64,000 bases of DNA from Zychaea mexicana (GCF_025766255.1 NW_026516683.1:186001-250000), one strand, 5' to 3'. Shown: positions 1 to 20,362, counted from the first letter of the stretch. Notes: generated by a model not told the origin, from the letters alone. Made by a program: numbers and translations.

Positions 1-202
1 AAGAAAAGTGAGGTAAAGCTCATTTTATCTTACTGCTGCTTGATGCGTGACGCGTAAAGAAAACAACTCTATTGTGGTGTATAACTATCCAAGCATTTAT
101 CGTGAACGATGCGATGATACGTGCTTTATTTATTTATTGTTTTCATAGTACTGCGACATTTTTATACTAGTTTTTTTTTACCTGTGGGCTACATAGCAAG
201 TA

Positions 203-390
203 CAGTCGACCCCCGTTAATGTCAACCCTCAGGGTACCAGCAAAAGTGTTGACCATATCAAAGGTTGACGACCACTGGGGGTAGAAAATTGGCAAAATCT
301 TTAACTGCTAAATTTTGAAAGGGTACCAGTGAATCGGGTGGTGCTATTGGGGGTTGACGTTATCGGGTTGACGTTAATGGGGGTTGACTG
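203..390. mobile_element. 188-bp pogo-like miniature inverted-repeat element
   Basis: The element begins CAGTCGACCCCCGTTAATG and ends with a near-perfect inverted copy (GTTGACGTTAATGGGGGTTGACTG). A TA dinucleotide sits directly outside each end (201-202 and 391-392), as expected of a Tc1/mariner/pogo target duplication. Inside there are further GTTGAC-type repeats and no reading frame of note, so it is non-autonomous. The ends share CAGTYGACCCCCGTT with the longer element at 35735-36342, so both were probably moved by the same pogo-like transposase, which is not encoded in this window. Confidence 0.8.
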
Positions 391-1186
391 TAGTGGAGCT
401 CGACAACAACAAAGAAATTTGTGACCTACGCTCTGCCATTCCAATCCACTTTGGAATGGTTTCAAAAAGAATTTTGCTCCTAGAGTGAAAGTTGGATATA
501 GAGGGTAATCTCTTTTTGGTACATGTCTTTTTTAATATTTTTAGACGTCGAAATACCATTTATAAGTAACGTGTCGTGTAATGAATATCAACGAAATAAG
601 CAATAAGAGTGATAGTAATATATGAGTCAGAAGATGAGTTCGCATATATAACAGCAACTGATGTGGCAATGATTGAAAGGACGCCTAGTTTAAACTTAGT
701 AGTTCTTTGTAGAATTGAGCAATTGACAAAAATGTACCAAACTAAGGATAACGTGAAAAAGCAACAGGCAGGTCACCGGACCAAGGTAACCTAAAAACAC
801 CAGTTTCTATTGTGGAAGACTGAATGCACCGGCGCCAATTGGGCATGTGGTCGCTTCCTTGCGGTACAGGATGATGTGAAATATGTCTGTAATATGATGG
901 GGTGCTATAACTGAAAAAACCATTGGGCGCAAAAGGTTATGCTAGTGAAAAGAGAATAGTATGTGTGGTGGACGGGGGAGATAAAAGAAGAGAAGAGAGT
1001 TATACAACACACGATAGACGTGAAGTACAAATATGAGAGTTACTGTCTTTGTGCTCTTGGTGTAAGCAGCCAGTGGAGGAGGTTTTAATGCAGCTTCTGG
1101 AGCTGGTACGTCATCGTCGTCATAGGTGTTTCCAGGAGGACGTAACCGGTCTATCTCCCTGAGGGCATGAATTAGCGCAGGCCAGG
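391..1186. other. Intergenic, no gene recognised
   Basis: No recognisable gene. A 61-codon open frame at 609-794 has no family resemblance that I can see. The main content is a diverged interspersed repeat (808-985) listed separately. The stretch lies between a miniature transposon and a LINE relic and is probably repeat-derived. Confidence 0.4.
808..985. repeat. Diverged interspersed repeat, copy A (copy B at 32178-32345)
   Basis: Several blocks occur in the same order and orientation here and at 32178-32345: TGTGGAAGAC, then ATGTGGTCG followed closely by CCTT, then AACTGAAAAAA, CAAAA and GTGTGGTGG. Similarity is patchy (roughly two thirds by eye), so this is an old repeat family. Copy B lies inside the KDZ transposon. 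Ends are not defined. Confidence 0.4.
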
Positions 1187-2330
1187 CTATGCCACAAGAT
1201 ATCCTGTGTCAAAACGAGGGAGACTATCCATGATGTGATCTATCGTCAGGCTGTTGATAGGTAGCGCTGGTATCATGCCGAATGCTTCAGTGAGCTCCCT
1301 CAGTTTAAGTTGTAGCAGAGGGCAGCTAGCAAAGTGTTCACATTTGGCTTCCGTTACCCCACAGCGACAATCTTTAAGTGGATATGATGGAAGCCAATGC
1401 ATACGTCACTTGACAAGGCGGTGGCCATCCCGAGAGTAAGCAGCCAGATAGAGGATGGGCTTAACTATGCGTGTGTATCGCATGCAGCTGATCATTTTGT
1501 ATTTAATCGTCTCGCTTTTCCTTGGTCGTCTGCTTAATAGGGTCGCTTATGGAACCGCTTCCATATTTTAGCTTATTTAATAGTCGAGATTCTTGTATTG
1601 TGCGAGGTCAGATTTTTTCCATTGCTTGTCGCGGTCTTTGTTACATAAGAGCGTCAGTTCAACTGCGCGGACCATAGTCGTGACCGGGAGCTCGCAAAGT
1701 CGGCTTGCAAACTTGAGTTCGAGTACACGTGTGCGCAGTTGCACTGATGGTATGTATATCGGCCAGGACCAAAGGGACGATCGTCTGAAACTGTGTCTTG
1801 ATACTACGGTTTAGTGCCATTTTTATGCAACCTTTCTGCGCATTGTGTAACTCCTCCATCTGCTTGGACGACAATGTTGTAATGCCAAGGCCGTACTCCA
1901 GCACTGGGCGGATAAAGGTACGGTATGCGCGCAACGCTATCCAGAGACCGATGCCATACTGGTGGATGCCTAAGTGCCGTAATATACCATGTTGCCTGTC
2001 GCTTTTGCGGTGCGCTGGTTTATTAGGAGATCAGCATTGATACAGTACCAACATAATTGAAGGGTATCCCTAGATATTGATATTGCTGTACTTTTGGTAT
2101 CGCCGTGTTGTAAAGCTGGGAGGATTTTGGTGCTGTTGGTATTGTTGTTGTTGACGGACGCTCGATTATGGCACCATTTTCAGGGTGCCAACGGTATCCG
2201 AGGTCAAGTGAATGTTGCTCGGCAACATGAAGCAGCTGCATCACTATCGTCTGGTGATCCCAGCACGGCAACATCATCAGCATAAAGCAGAGCTGACATA
2301 ATAAGGCGGTGTGTGTCTGGACGGTGCTTA
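1187..2330 (-). pseudogene. LINE (non-LTR) reverse transcriptase relic
   Basis: Read right to left on the minus strand, the fragments are in reverse-transcriptase order. First comes a palm motif [12 protein letters not shown] around 2285-2250, containing the catalytic Asp pair. A frame change follows, then an HSLDLGYRW...YQYLGIPF stretch (to about 2050). Next is the thumb-like segment with RPVLEYGLG...EELHNAQKGC (1934-1659). Last is a cysteine/histidine cluster C-R-C-G-x5-C-E-H-x3-C (about 1370-1330), as in the zinc-binding tail of fungal LINEs. Frameshifts and stops separate the pieces, and the fingers domain and endonuclease are missing upstream, so this is a 5'-truncated dead copy. Confidence 0.7.
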
Positions 2331-3162
2331 TCAGGTGGCCTTCCCCCCCCTGTTTACAGCTGCTTTGAATTGCTTCCTCAGTTTCACCTGTTAACGGGGA
2401 GGATCTGAGCAGTAACGGCCTGTGGCATCGAGTAAAGAACGTTACATATTATCCGTCGCCGTGGGATTGGGATTTTCTTTAGAAACTATGTCAGCATGAA
2501 TGATGATTATGATATATGCACGTTTTTAATTGCATACAGCATCAGGAACCAGCAACATGAAGTGTGCTTTTTGATCATCAAAGAAAGTCGTCCGAACTTA
2601 TCACCACTTTTGAGAATTACTTTACAAGCGCTCGGGATTGATGATTTGAAGACACCAACTGTACGGATAAAGGACATACAAGTAAATGCCAGTTCAACAG
2701 CTGGGTCAACGATCATTATGAGAGAATAGCTCGGATGAAACCAATATCTAGAAGCGAAACGACATGCTGTCTTAAAACATTATGGTTTTTCAAAGATGGA
2801 CTGGTTGCCTTCCTCTAAGCACATCGTTGACTCTCAACGTAAACGGGCTTTTCGGTCATGTCTTGTAATCGAAACTGGGATGAACTTGCCGTTTAAGTCA
2901 TGTTCACTATATACCTTTATTGGAGAAAAAACAGCGTCGACTTAAGCCAGATATGGACTGACTGATTTCTATTGTGTCTTTCTATCCTTATATCCCTGAC
3001 GTGTATGCATGATACAACATACTTGTGATCAACCATATCAACACAGAAAAAGACCCGTATTGACTTAATCCTGAGAGCAGAACTCAACAATTGAATAAAT
3101 CTATTCCTATTATGTTATTCGTGTTGAAAATGTACAAGATTTATTGGCTTTTGTGAATTAAT
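2331..3162. other. Intergenic with an unassigned open-frame fragment
   Basis: A plus-strand open frame at 2496-2729 (77 codons) looks protein-like: mixed hydrophobic strands, the segment EVCFLIIKESRPNLSPLL, no low complexity. I cannot assign it to a family. It may be a remnant of another transposon protein. The rest, including the region just 3' of the PRP2 stop codon, shows nothing clear. Confidence 0.3.
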
Positions 3163-7007
<3,845 letters not shown>

Positions 7008-8860
7008 TAAATTGTTCGCTAAGAAATAAAAAATCAGAAGTCGAAAGATATGTCTTTTTTTCCAATTTTTGAATAACTGCGGTACCTCCGACATTGGTTG
7101 CTGTCACTTGGTATTAAACTGCAACCACACTTATTGATTGATTCACAGCAGAGCCGCAGCATACATCGATAGTTGCTACAAACATTATTTGCGATATACT
7201 GCTTGATTTACCTAATAACCCATAAGTTTATGCTATTCTGGAGAAGAAGCCCTCGTTTTTTCCGCTCCTGCACGACTATTAGAAGTCGACAGATGTGATA
7301 CACAGAAAGAAGGTCCTCTAGAGGATTGATGATGAAGGAATAGGAAGGAAGAACTTCATCCTTATGAAGACGATGATCTCTTTACTACTCGTAGAACACT
7401 AACAAAAGCAAGGAAACATCGCTACTGTATCTGCGATGCACGCACAAGAGGTACGTGGACCAATTTCAAGTAGCACAAAAAGCAAAACGAAAGGTACTCA
7501 AAAACGGTTTGAAATATAGAGGCAACGCGTAAATAAGAAGACAAAAGAATGTAGTTTCCTTTGAACAATAATATTGTTGTTGTTGCTTCCATTCTTCTTG
7601 AAGGATTATTCGCAGTATATACTCCTGTCGCGGAACGTATCCAAACAGCTCGTCCTGTTATATAGTAATACAGTGAATCAAACGTATAAAATCGAGTCCA
7701 CATTTTTTTCGCATTTACACAAAGTGGAGAAAGAGAAACGAGGAACGAATGGAAATAGTATTTAGATGCATCCGTCCTCTTTTCATTTTTACTCTCACAC
7801 TGTTTCTTTTTTATCATTCCTCTCTTTTTTGTGACATAAGGCTCAATTGTGTCGTCTCATCTGTCCAAACTCTGTCTGTGAGAGTTTCTTCTTCCGGGGT
7901 CGAGTAAGCTGACCATGCAGAAACGAAAAAAGTGAGTTCTCATATACAAACTCATAGTGGCATGCTATCAGCAAGGTAGACACCTCTGCTCAGAAATATG
8001 TGCTTGAATTCACATACAGTAATAGCTTACGTTTAAACCAGTACACTTTCGTGTTTCTGAACTATCACAGGCGCGACAACAAGTACAGAGCAATCATTTC
8101 ATCATTAGTGTGTGAAAAATCAAGGGGATATTATGATTACACGCCTGCAGCCACGACAATCGTACGACTGGCGCGATCAGCTTTTTCGGGAGCAAAATCA
8201 GTAATAAAATAGCTGTCATCTTTATCATTACTGTGTGCACATAGACGAATTCAATTATGATACTTGCATGTCACACGCCCTCACTTTTGCACTGAATCTC
8301 ATAAAAAATGGAGTGAAATTTGTAATCATTTGCCATCTATGTACAATGCTTCTATATGATACCTTTGCCATACGCTGTTTCTCCTGCACCTGCAGCATCT
8401 TGTAAACAATTTACAATGCAAGAATGTATCTGTTTTAGGCAAAGAGCAGACGAGCAGAAGTTAAAGGATACTTCTTGTTCCCTTGAAATAAATCCGAACG
8501 ATGTTACGATCCTTTACAGTGATATACCAAGACGTTTGGCATATCATTAAACAAATATAAACTTTCTGCTGTATGCAATAATGACCACGCAAAAATTGAC
8601 TAGCGTAAGTTAGAGGAGTGGCAGAAAAAATTGCTTAGTAATCATTTCATGAGTGATCGCGAAAAGTGTGTATAGAAAATTAAAGCTATTTGAATAAGGG
8701 AAAATTAGATCGGCGAGAGCAGCCGATGGAGAAGTAGCAATAGTACAAATATGTTTGAGGAAATGGGGAAAGAAAGAAGGGTATACAAGCAATTAGAGCT
8801 TTCTGTATAAACAGAGCGCTTAGGGTCTGAAAGGGGGGAGGAGGTTTCTGCTGGTTGCTT
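7008..8860. other. Intergenic region between PRP2 (5' side) and the polymerase X gene (3' side)
   Basis: No gene is supported. Open frames at 7422-7817 (-), 8000-8212 (+) and 8356-8550 (+) lack conserved motifs and coherent splicing. A possible tiny first exon at 7915 (ATG followed by a GTGAGT donor) leads to nothing recognisable. PRP2 regulatory sequence should lie just right of 7007; a splice-acceptor-like TTTTTTATTTCTTAG (minus strand) abuts its start, so a 5'-UTR intron is possible. Confidence 0.4.
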
Positions 8861-11593
8861 TCAACAATTGCGTTGAGTTGGCTCGAGCCATTTCAAATTG
8901 AGTATTTCAAACGCATGCTGTTCGCTTTCCACTGACAATCGTTTTTCCGTAGCACGCGAATACAATCCATGCGATGTCACCTTAATATCCATGACTTTCT
9001 TGGCATAAAGCCGAATGCTTCGCTCGAAATGACTGGAGCCCGTCCAGGCCAACACTGCAACAGGATAGTTTTCGTAAGGGGAGACAACAAAGTCGACACG
9101 ACGACAGATGGAGCTTCCCGGTTGTCGCCAGATGCATAGCGCTTGATCAGATCGTAAATGTTCGTCGTCACCGTCACGGAGCTGACAGTCAGATCCCATG
9201 CTGATTATTTCCACCAGCAAATCTGTAATATCACAGGGTAAGAGTGGAGAATATATTTGTAGACAAAAACATGTAAGACAAAGAACCTACTCTTCGACTT
9301 CAATATTTCCAATAGACCAACTAGTAGCATTGACGACACTGGGTTTTCTTTGTGCGTCATGATGATATCCACATCGCCGGACTCAGGTTTGCCGCGCCTA
9401 TAGTAACATATTTTGATGCAACAACCATTTAGAGGGAGCGACTATTTAACGTAAAACAAAAAATAAAATGTATATCCTGTCAGAAACACATACCGGTAGC
9501 TTCCGCACACAGTCAATGTCGCACCATAAAAATGTTCTTTGAGAATCTCGGATATTGTTCGTGCAATTTTTTCAACCTCTGCACGTGGGATTCTAAAACA
9601 GGGTGATCAATTGCATATCTTGAGTAAAGTAATCATCATAGCACATTCGATTCGGTATAACTTACTTCTTCTTGAAATCGTGATAGTATCTGATACCAAT
9701 CTCTTGGTCCCGCGATAGCTTTTCATGTGCCAGCACATCACTTAGCGTCCGATGACCTTTTCGATACCATTCACGCGCAGTATACGATCCAGCACCTTTT
9801 GGATAAAATAACTGTTAAAATAAGGTGTGTACATTGCTACAAAGCTCTTGCTCACTTTTGTACAGCTTCTACTGAGTTTTGTATATTACCATGAACGTTA
9901 TAAAAAGTTTCAAGAACTTGGAATTCAGGATCTGCTTTCAACAGCTCTATTACAATTATAAAACAAGAAGAGCTCGTTAAAAAAACCCACCGGCATCCAT
10001 ATAATTTTTTTACTGAACATTTGTGCCTTACCGACATCCTGCACAGATCCGTTACGTAAAAAATCGCTAATCTATTATGCGTATGCTGGTGAGAATTTGA
10101 TGCGGCGATTTATTTGCATACAATAACAAGGCGAGTAATATGGACTTACTATTCGGCCCGTTTTCTCGCCAATTCCAGGTAACTTTTTTGCTTGCTTTGC
10201 AGACTTGATCTTTTTAGGATGTGCCTATTCAAAAACATGCTCAGTACATGAGCTCCACTATTCTAATACCTGTATTCTCTTTGTAATGGAAGTATAATCA
10301 CATACCCGGATTACCTATTTAAAAACAGAATTGGGGTTGATTAGGACTACAAAGAACCATTAATATTTTTTTAACATGACAAGAGCGAACAAAGAAAAAA
10401 GCTCACACTAGCTGCAATCCGATAACTGCGACTATTCATCTTGTCACCTACACAAAAATTCAAGATGTTGAGCTTTCAGACACATCGTCATATGTCGATG
10501 CGTGCAAAAGAATAGAAACTTTTATATTACCTTGTAATTCTCGAGCATATTCCAAGAACTCGAGTATCTCAACAATACCTTTATTGAAAGGATTCCAATC
10601 ACATGGCCGTTGGCAGGCATACACACCAAGCTTTTCGGCGTAATCATCATCGGCAACTACCGATACACTGCTATTGCTGTTGTCACCGTCATTATCGTCT
10701 TCACCATCTGTGGTATCTCCGTCGGTTGTGAAATTGAAGTCAGACCAATTCTCTTGCGAGGTGGATGCATTCGTCGTGGTTGTCTGGTAACTTTCTCCTT
10801 TACTACGAATTTTATATCATCGATTAATTCGATCACAAAAGAAGACGACGGTAATGATACGTTAAAGTTTTGTATAATGCTTACATCAGCTTAGGAGGAG
10901 GTCGATGTCCTGTAACGACCATACGTGGAGTGATTTTGCATCCGTGTTTGGAGTAGGTATCTTGCAGCATATCCCACGATCTGACTTGTCGAGGAATGGT
11001 TTCTGCCGATGTAGTCGACGCTGGTTGTCCTTCTTCTTCGTCTTCAGACGATGATAACTCGATAGTATCTGAATGCTTCTTGTTGGGCGGCTGTTCCTGT
11101 TTTTGTTCTTTCTGTGCCCTGATCTTATCGTCTTGGCCGTCTTCTTCTTCTTCTTTGATTTTACGCTTTTTGATATGGATATTGATAATGTGCTTCGCCA
11201 ATTCATTTTGCTGCATTGTTTCTTTTAAAATCCAATCCATGTGTACAACCGGGATTGTGTGCTACAAGCAATTTAAATATAAAACAAACAAAACAGTTAG
11301 TGCCAAGCTCTTTCGCTCTCCTTTCCCAACAACCCAACGCCATGTACCTTGACATGACGTGCAATCCGTTCAGGACTCCTCAACGATGTCACAATATAGT
11401 CAGCATCGTCGCAACATTCAATCGCAAGATGGCCTTCTTTTTTGATCGCAGCACAAATTCGAGTTCGGAGATCGTCGTTGATCTTGATGGCGAGCAAGAA
11501 GAACTTCATGTGTTGAGACGAACAGGATAAAGAGTCGACCCAGTGGACAGATTTTTTCTTTTTATATCCTGTAAACTTTGTTTCTTTGGTCAT
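8861..11593 (-). CDS. pol4: Family X DNA polymerase with BRCT domain (Pol4 / Pol mu-lambda type)
   Basis: A gap-filling polymerase of non-homologous end joining and base-excision repair. Exon 1 (11593 to about 11351) plus the start of exon 2 encode a BRCT domain (MKFFLLAIKIND... to IPVVHMDWILKE). An acidic Ser/Glu linker follows (SSSEDEEEG). Next is the 8-kDa region with NPFNKGIVEILEFLEYARELQ and a helix-hairpin-helix LPGIGEKTGR. The palm carries the catalytic pair in SGDVDIIMTH (about 9370) and the third Asp in RRVDFVVSPYE (about 9095). Thumb motifs WTGSSHFERS and HGLYSRA and the C-terminal EPTQRNC are as in Pol mu/TdT. About ten short introns are present; the middle exon boundaries are approximate. 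Catalytic residues are intact. The thumb resembles Pol mu/TdT more than Pol lambda, but naming within family X is uncertain. Confidence 0.88.
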
Positions 11594-13641
11594 GTCTCAG
11601 AATATCACAAAGTGAGAGGTAAAAAAATGATATATGGTCCTAAAAACGGGTGTGAAACAGGATAGAATTTTTCGCATTCGTAGACAACACCACTCACAAC
11701 CTAATAATGAGCTCACGCGAAATTAAGCATTTCTCTACGCTAGCAGCCTTTGCTGCACAAAAAAGAAGCATAATGTTTGAAAATGACGAAAGCTATGTAG
11801 GCATTATGATGCTTTATAAACTTCTGCTAAATAATTTCGTGTTCTTATGCCCAGTAAAAGAATACTAAATACCCAAAGGTACTATATCCGCACTCCCCGT
11901 ACATTGATTCGTTGTAGCAATACAGGCTGCATACGACAAACAGAACAGCCTCGGAAAGTACTTTGTATCAACATTCTGCTATATATAAAGAACTGCGCAT
12001 AATTTTCTTAATAAACTTGCGAGTGAAGGTTTCTTGGCATACATCATTCCAGGACTTTTTTCATTGGTGGGCTTTATTTGAGAAAGTTTATATGAGATGT
12101 ACTGTTTCTCCAGTTATTGATTTTGCAGTACATGGGTTTAGTTATATATGTAGAGCATATTTCGCTATACATTAGCTGACACTCGTTTCTAGCAGCGACA
12201 ACAGTAACCACAAGCATGCATTGATTTGAAGTTTCAACGGTCGAGAATCCGAAATTTTGGCGCTCATGCGATGTTTCGGGAAGAAGGGCGGGGGAGCGCG
12301 CAAAAAACATGTCCAGGAAAACTATGGAAGCATCAAGTGCACAAATTGTGAAATGTGTTGCTGTTGCTGTTGGGTTGGTAGGGTCGAAGAGGGGAAGTGG
12401 TGATTTGATAGGAGAAAAAGATTGGGTAACAGCAGCGATAATCATGGCTGTACTCTGGAGAGAATCACATCTCCTTGTGTTTCTTGCTGCGCTAGTTCCT
12501 CTTCTTACGCCTCCTCTTCATTGGCAGCTTTATGATCAGCCATTATAGTCACCAGAATTCCCAGTTCGGTGGTTCCACTTTATAAACGACAGGCGATGAG
12601 CGCTATATTAGAAGTCATATACCTCAGATCAACGCGCTGCTGATTTCATTAAAGAATTAAATGGCAACAGAGAGAAATTCTAACCTCCCCAAGTTCTATC
12701 TCGTCGTCACTAGTAGTGACACTGTCACTAGATCTTAGTCATCAATTAGATTATCATTCCGATAAACGTATGTGTCTAAGATTAGAACCTCTAACATATA
12801 AATTCGGAAAAGCGTGAAGAGGTCTTGAGCAGAGTGTTCAAGATAGGAAGCAAGTTCTACCTCATCCCCAGGAGCAAGGCTGCCTTGGTCACCCTTCATA
12901 ACAGTGGATTCTGTGAAGCAATATAATGATGAAATTAGCATACATCTACTGATAATACCTTTTTATGTACAACCACTTCAAAGCAAGGATATATCTTCTC
13001 CTTTATCTGTATCTCGTTCTTGTGCAAGCGATGTATGCATGATCGGGCTCGACAGTCAACTTCTCTTGCTTGTTTTGGTGATTGGCTACCAAGTTGCAGA
13101 TGTTTGGCTATTTGCCGGCACTCGTACCGACGCTTCGACCGCAGTTGTTGGATAGTATACATGATCGGTGTGTCTGCCTTTTCCTTCTTGTGCTCTATTG
13201 CATCCTTGACGATATTTCTGCGTTTTCAAGATTACTCTTTTCTTTGTTTGTTCGCCAAGCTGATCAGCCAAAGAATCATTGTGGGGGGGGGGCTCTTTTA
13301 ATAAATCGTGTCGGTCGCCCACATGTCGTTGAAGTTATTGCTGTACTCGTTCAACGACGTCGGATTGTTTCTGACAAACCTGATGGTGCTGTTGGCAATT
13401 CAAAGAAAGGCTATGCATAGTGTGGGCATCACAGCGCATACACATAAGAGTGTACTGCATTCGCAGCACATACACCTGTTTTTCTTGTTACTTAAAAAGC
13501 AATGTTGTGAAACATGTTTAGTTTATATCAGGGTCCACCGATGCTGGTGGTGCTGCGGTCCGGTAAAATAGTTCAACCGGAGCTGTGACTTGACGAAGAT
13601 TGGGATTGTTGGCAGGAAAGAAACGGCTTTGTCCTTTGCAA
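11594..13641. other. Intergenic region between pol4 and UPF1 (divergent promoters)
   Basis: The two flanking genes start outward from this stretch, so it must hold both promoters. Minus-strand frames at 12735-13322 look weakly protein-like (segments HKKEKADTPIMYTIQQLR and GDEVELASYLEHSAQDLF), but they lie in different frames that no GT-AG intron joins in phase. I do not call a gene. A run of ten G residues sits at about 13281-13290. Confidence 0.4.
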
Positions 13642-17709
<4,068 letters not shown>

Positions 17710-18203
17710 AGAGAATGAAAGAAAGAGAGCAGAAAATACGACTCTCTTCTTCTCTTTTCTAGCGTTACGGTTCGAAGGATTGGTTTTGATGGGCTTGAGC
17801 AAAGTTTACTCTCCACTTTTTTCTCCACCCCAAGTATACATAATACCTTGGACACCAATATGCGTTGTTGTAAAATAGTTAAAACGAAAGAGCATAAGAG
17901 GCATCAACCTTTATAATTTTCCATTATTTTACCCTCCTTTGTATATTGGATGAACTGTAAGCTTGCCAAGAAAAGCGAGCTTTCTTTCTTTGCCCCTCTA
18001 CTCTTCTTTCCTGCAATTTAAAAATAAATAACAAGTAGTGCTATACAACAAGTTGTTGCGGAATGATATGGTTGCTGTGGTTACCGATTGTTGCCAAGGT
18101 AGCGGTGGCTGAATGGACCTTGTAGGCCCGCCAAAAACCTAAATTTTTTTATATTCCTTCTTTTTGACAACTTTTTCTTTGCAGTTATCTAATATACACA
18201 ACC
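17710..18203. other. Intergenic, UPF1 3' end and RRP9 promoter
   Basis: Pyrimidine-rich stretches just after the UPF1 stop are compatible with a 3' UTR. A TTTTTCTTTGCAG tract ends 18 bases before the RRP9 ATG, so a 5'-UTR intron is possible. No gene seen. Confidence 0.4.
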
Positions 18204-20215
18204 ATGCAAGATCCTTTCTTCAGTGCCCCCACAACTACACGAAAGCGAAAACGTATTGGAGCAGCAAGTAGATCACAAAACAAAACGAATACAGCAGCAC
18301 CGAAACGTTCACGACAACAACAACAACAACAACGGAATGGCAGAAAGAAACACGATAGTGACGTTGAAGAAAACGGTGACGACGATGAAGGAGGCATTGA
18401 CACAATGAATCTATCTGGTGGCGATTCTGAATCGTCGGAAGAAGAGATTGAAGAAACAGCTGCCGAGAAACGTGTTCGATTAGCGAAGGCTTATTTGGGA
18501 AAGATTCAAGAAGGTCTTGACGGTAAGAACTCGATACGGATCTCGCACATTAATATATAGAGTTCATGATCGCGATTAACTGATCTTTGCTTTTTTAATA
18601 GAGGATCTCGGTGGTTTTGATGCTGCCGATTTAGATCGTGATTTAATTGCAGAACGATTAAAGAAGGACGAGGTATATATAGCTTACATTCATGGAATAT
18701 AACGGCACCAGACACTGCGATATTGATTTTATCATGTATAGGACGAATTGGAAGGCAGACTTCATCGACGAGTAGCAGATACTGTAAGTTTATGTTTTTT
18801 TTTGAGACAGGAAAAGAGAAAAATTACAGATTATGTCTTAACCCACTTAACTATTTTATATAGTTTGATTATGCAGCCATTGACGAAAACAGCATACAAA
18901 GCAAAAAAGGTCATCAGCTTGCGGTTACTTCGGTGGTATTTTCTGAAAGCGGCTCTATTCTCTATACCGCATCTAAAGACGGTTCTATCGTTAAATGTAA
19001 GGTGAAAGGAGATCAGTTGGCAACTCGCATATGTCTAATTCGTGCGTATACTCATCTTACGTTATATAGGGGATATGAAAACATTCAAAAAGCTGCACAC
19101 ATTCCCAGGAGGACGAAAGGGCGTCAAGGAGTATGTAGGACACACAGACCACATTTTGTGCATGGCGATGAGCTCTGACGGTGAATATCTTGCCACCGGC
19201 GGGCGCGATCGCATCATTAATGTTTGGTCTGTGCAGGAAGATAAGCATATCATTGCATTCAAGCAACACAAAGACACAATTTCGGTAAACACTGATTTTA
19301 TGGTTGACAAGAAGGAAGGGGGGGGATCGAAAGAAAGTAAAACTAAACGATGTGTGAAGGGCCTGGCGTTCCGTAAAGGACATCATCAATTGTACTCTGC
19401 ATCATGGGACCGAACGATCAAGCTGTGGAACGTGGATGAACGTGCATACATGGAAACCTTATTTGGCCATCAAGACCAGATTGGCGATATCGATACCCTT
19501 GGCCGCGAGCGATGCGTCTCTGTTGGCGGCCGTGATAAGACGGCACGAATGTGGAAGATTGTGGATCAATCACAGCTGGTGTATCGCGGTGGTATATCCA
19601 GCAAGGAGAAAAAAGAGAATGGTGCCCCCAAGTTTGCCGAGGGTTCGTTGGACTGCATTGCACAGATCGACGAAAAGATGTTTGTAACAGGCGGTGATGG
19701 CGGGTATGTCTATTATAACTGTTATGGACTGATGAGGTCATGTTCCCTTATTCGATGCATATTAATCTCGAAACCCCGTGACTTTCTTCTTCTTATGTAG
19801 CGTCATTTCATTGTGGGATATTGGACGGAAAAAGCCAGTGTACTCCATCTCACCTGCGCATGGCGTAAACACAACAGTGAGCGAGAGCGAAGGAGAAATC
19901 GATACAGCTTATTGGATCACGGCGATCGCATCGCTGCGGTATTCCGACTTGTTTGTTTCTGGTTCGTGGGATGGATTTGTGCGGCTCTGGAAAATTGCAC
20001 CGGACAATAAGAGTTTCAGCCAAGTCGGTCAGGTGGCCGTTGCGGGTGTTGTCAACAGCATCGAAATTAAGACGGTGTTTCCATCCAACCGCACCGTCAT
20101 TGCCGTGGGTGTTGGCCAGGAGCTGAAGTCAGGGCGCTGGTTGCGCCTGAAGAAGGGTGTCAAAAACTGTACAAAGATCATAGAACTACCTGAACTTGCT
20201 ACTGCTAAAATATAA
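18204..20215 (+). CDS. RRP9: U3 snoRNP WD-repeat protein Rrp9 (U3-55K)
   Basis: Component of the U3 snoRNP needed for 18S rRNA processing in the nucleolus. The N terminus is basic and Gln-rich (RKRKRIG..., six Gln), then strongly acidic (SESSEEEIEE), followed by RVRLAKAYL and the segment LEGRLHRRVADT. Next come WD40 repeats with typical ends: SIVKWDMK (across an intron at about 18996-19069), RDRIINVWS, WDRTIKLWNVDERAYMETLF, RDKTARMWK, SISLWDIGRKKP and WDGFVRLWK. The C terminus VGVGQE...GRWLRLK matches the family. About seven short introns. A 75-nt segment (19285-19359) is bounded by GT and AG, carries an ACTAAAC branch-like site, and can be read in frame; family comparison (TIS then GLAFRKG) says it is an intron. 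Confidence 0.95.
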
Positions 20216-20362
20216 TAATAATAAAAAGGAAGGCAAAACAAAACCATATGACCATCTGACTCCAGGGGCAATGATTTCTTTTAAATCCCAACCCACCGGT
20301 TGCTGCATTTTCTTTTGTCGCTCTTGTCTTCTTTCCCTTTTCTTTCTTTTTTGAATATTTTC

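Noticed and set aside
7422..7817. 131-codon minus-strand open frame upstream of PRP2
   Set aside because: No motif, no splice partner, composition like the AT-rich surroundings.
12309..12548. 79-codon plus-strand frame in the pol4-UPF1 interval
   Set aside because: No recognisable domain, no neighbouring exons, likely chance.
12735..13420. Minus-strand protein-like fragments (HKKEKADTPIMYTIQQLR; GDEVELASYLEHSAQDLF)
   Set aside because: The pieces are in different frames, candidate donors and the CTTCACAG acceptor do not agree in phase, and no family is recognisable; possibly a decayed gene but not supported.
18060..18130. Possible RNA gene or short ORF before RRP9
   Set aside because: No box motifs or stems of known RNAs seen; reads as 5' flank.
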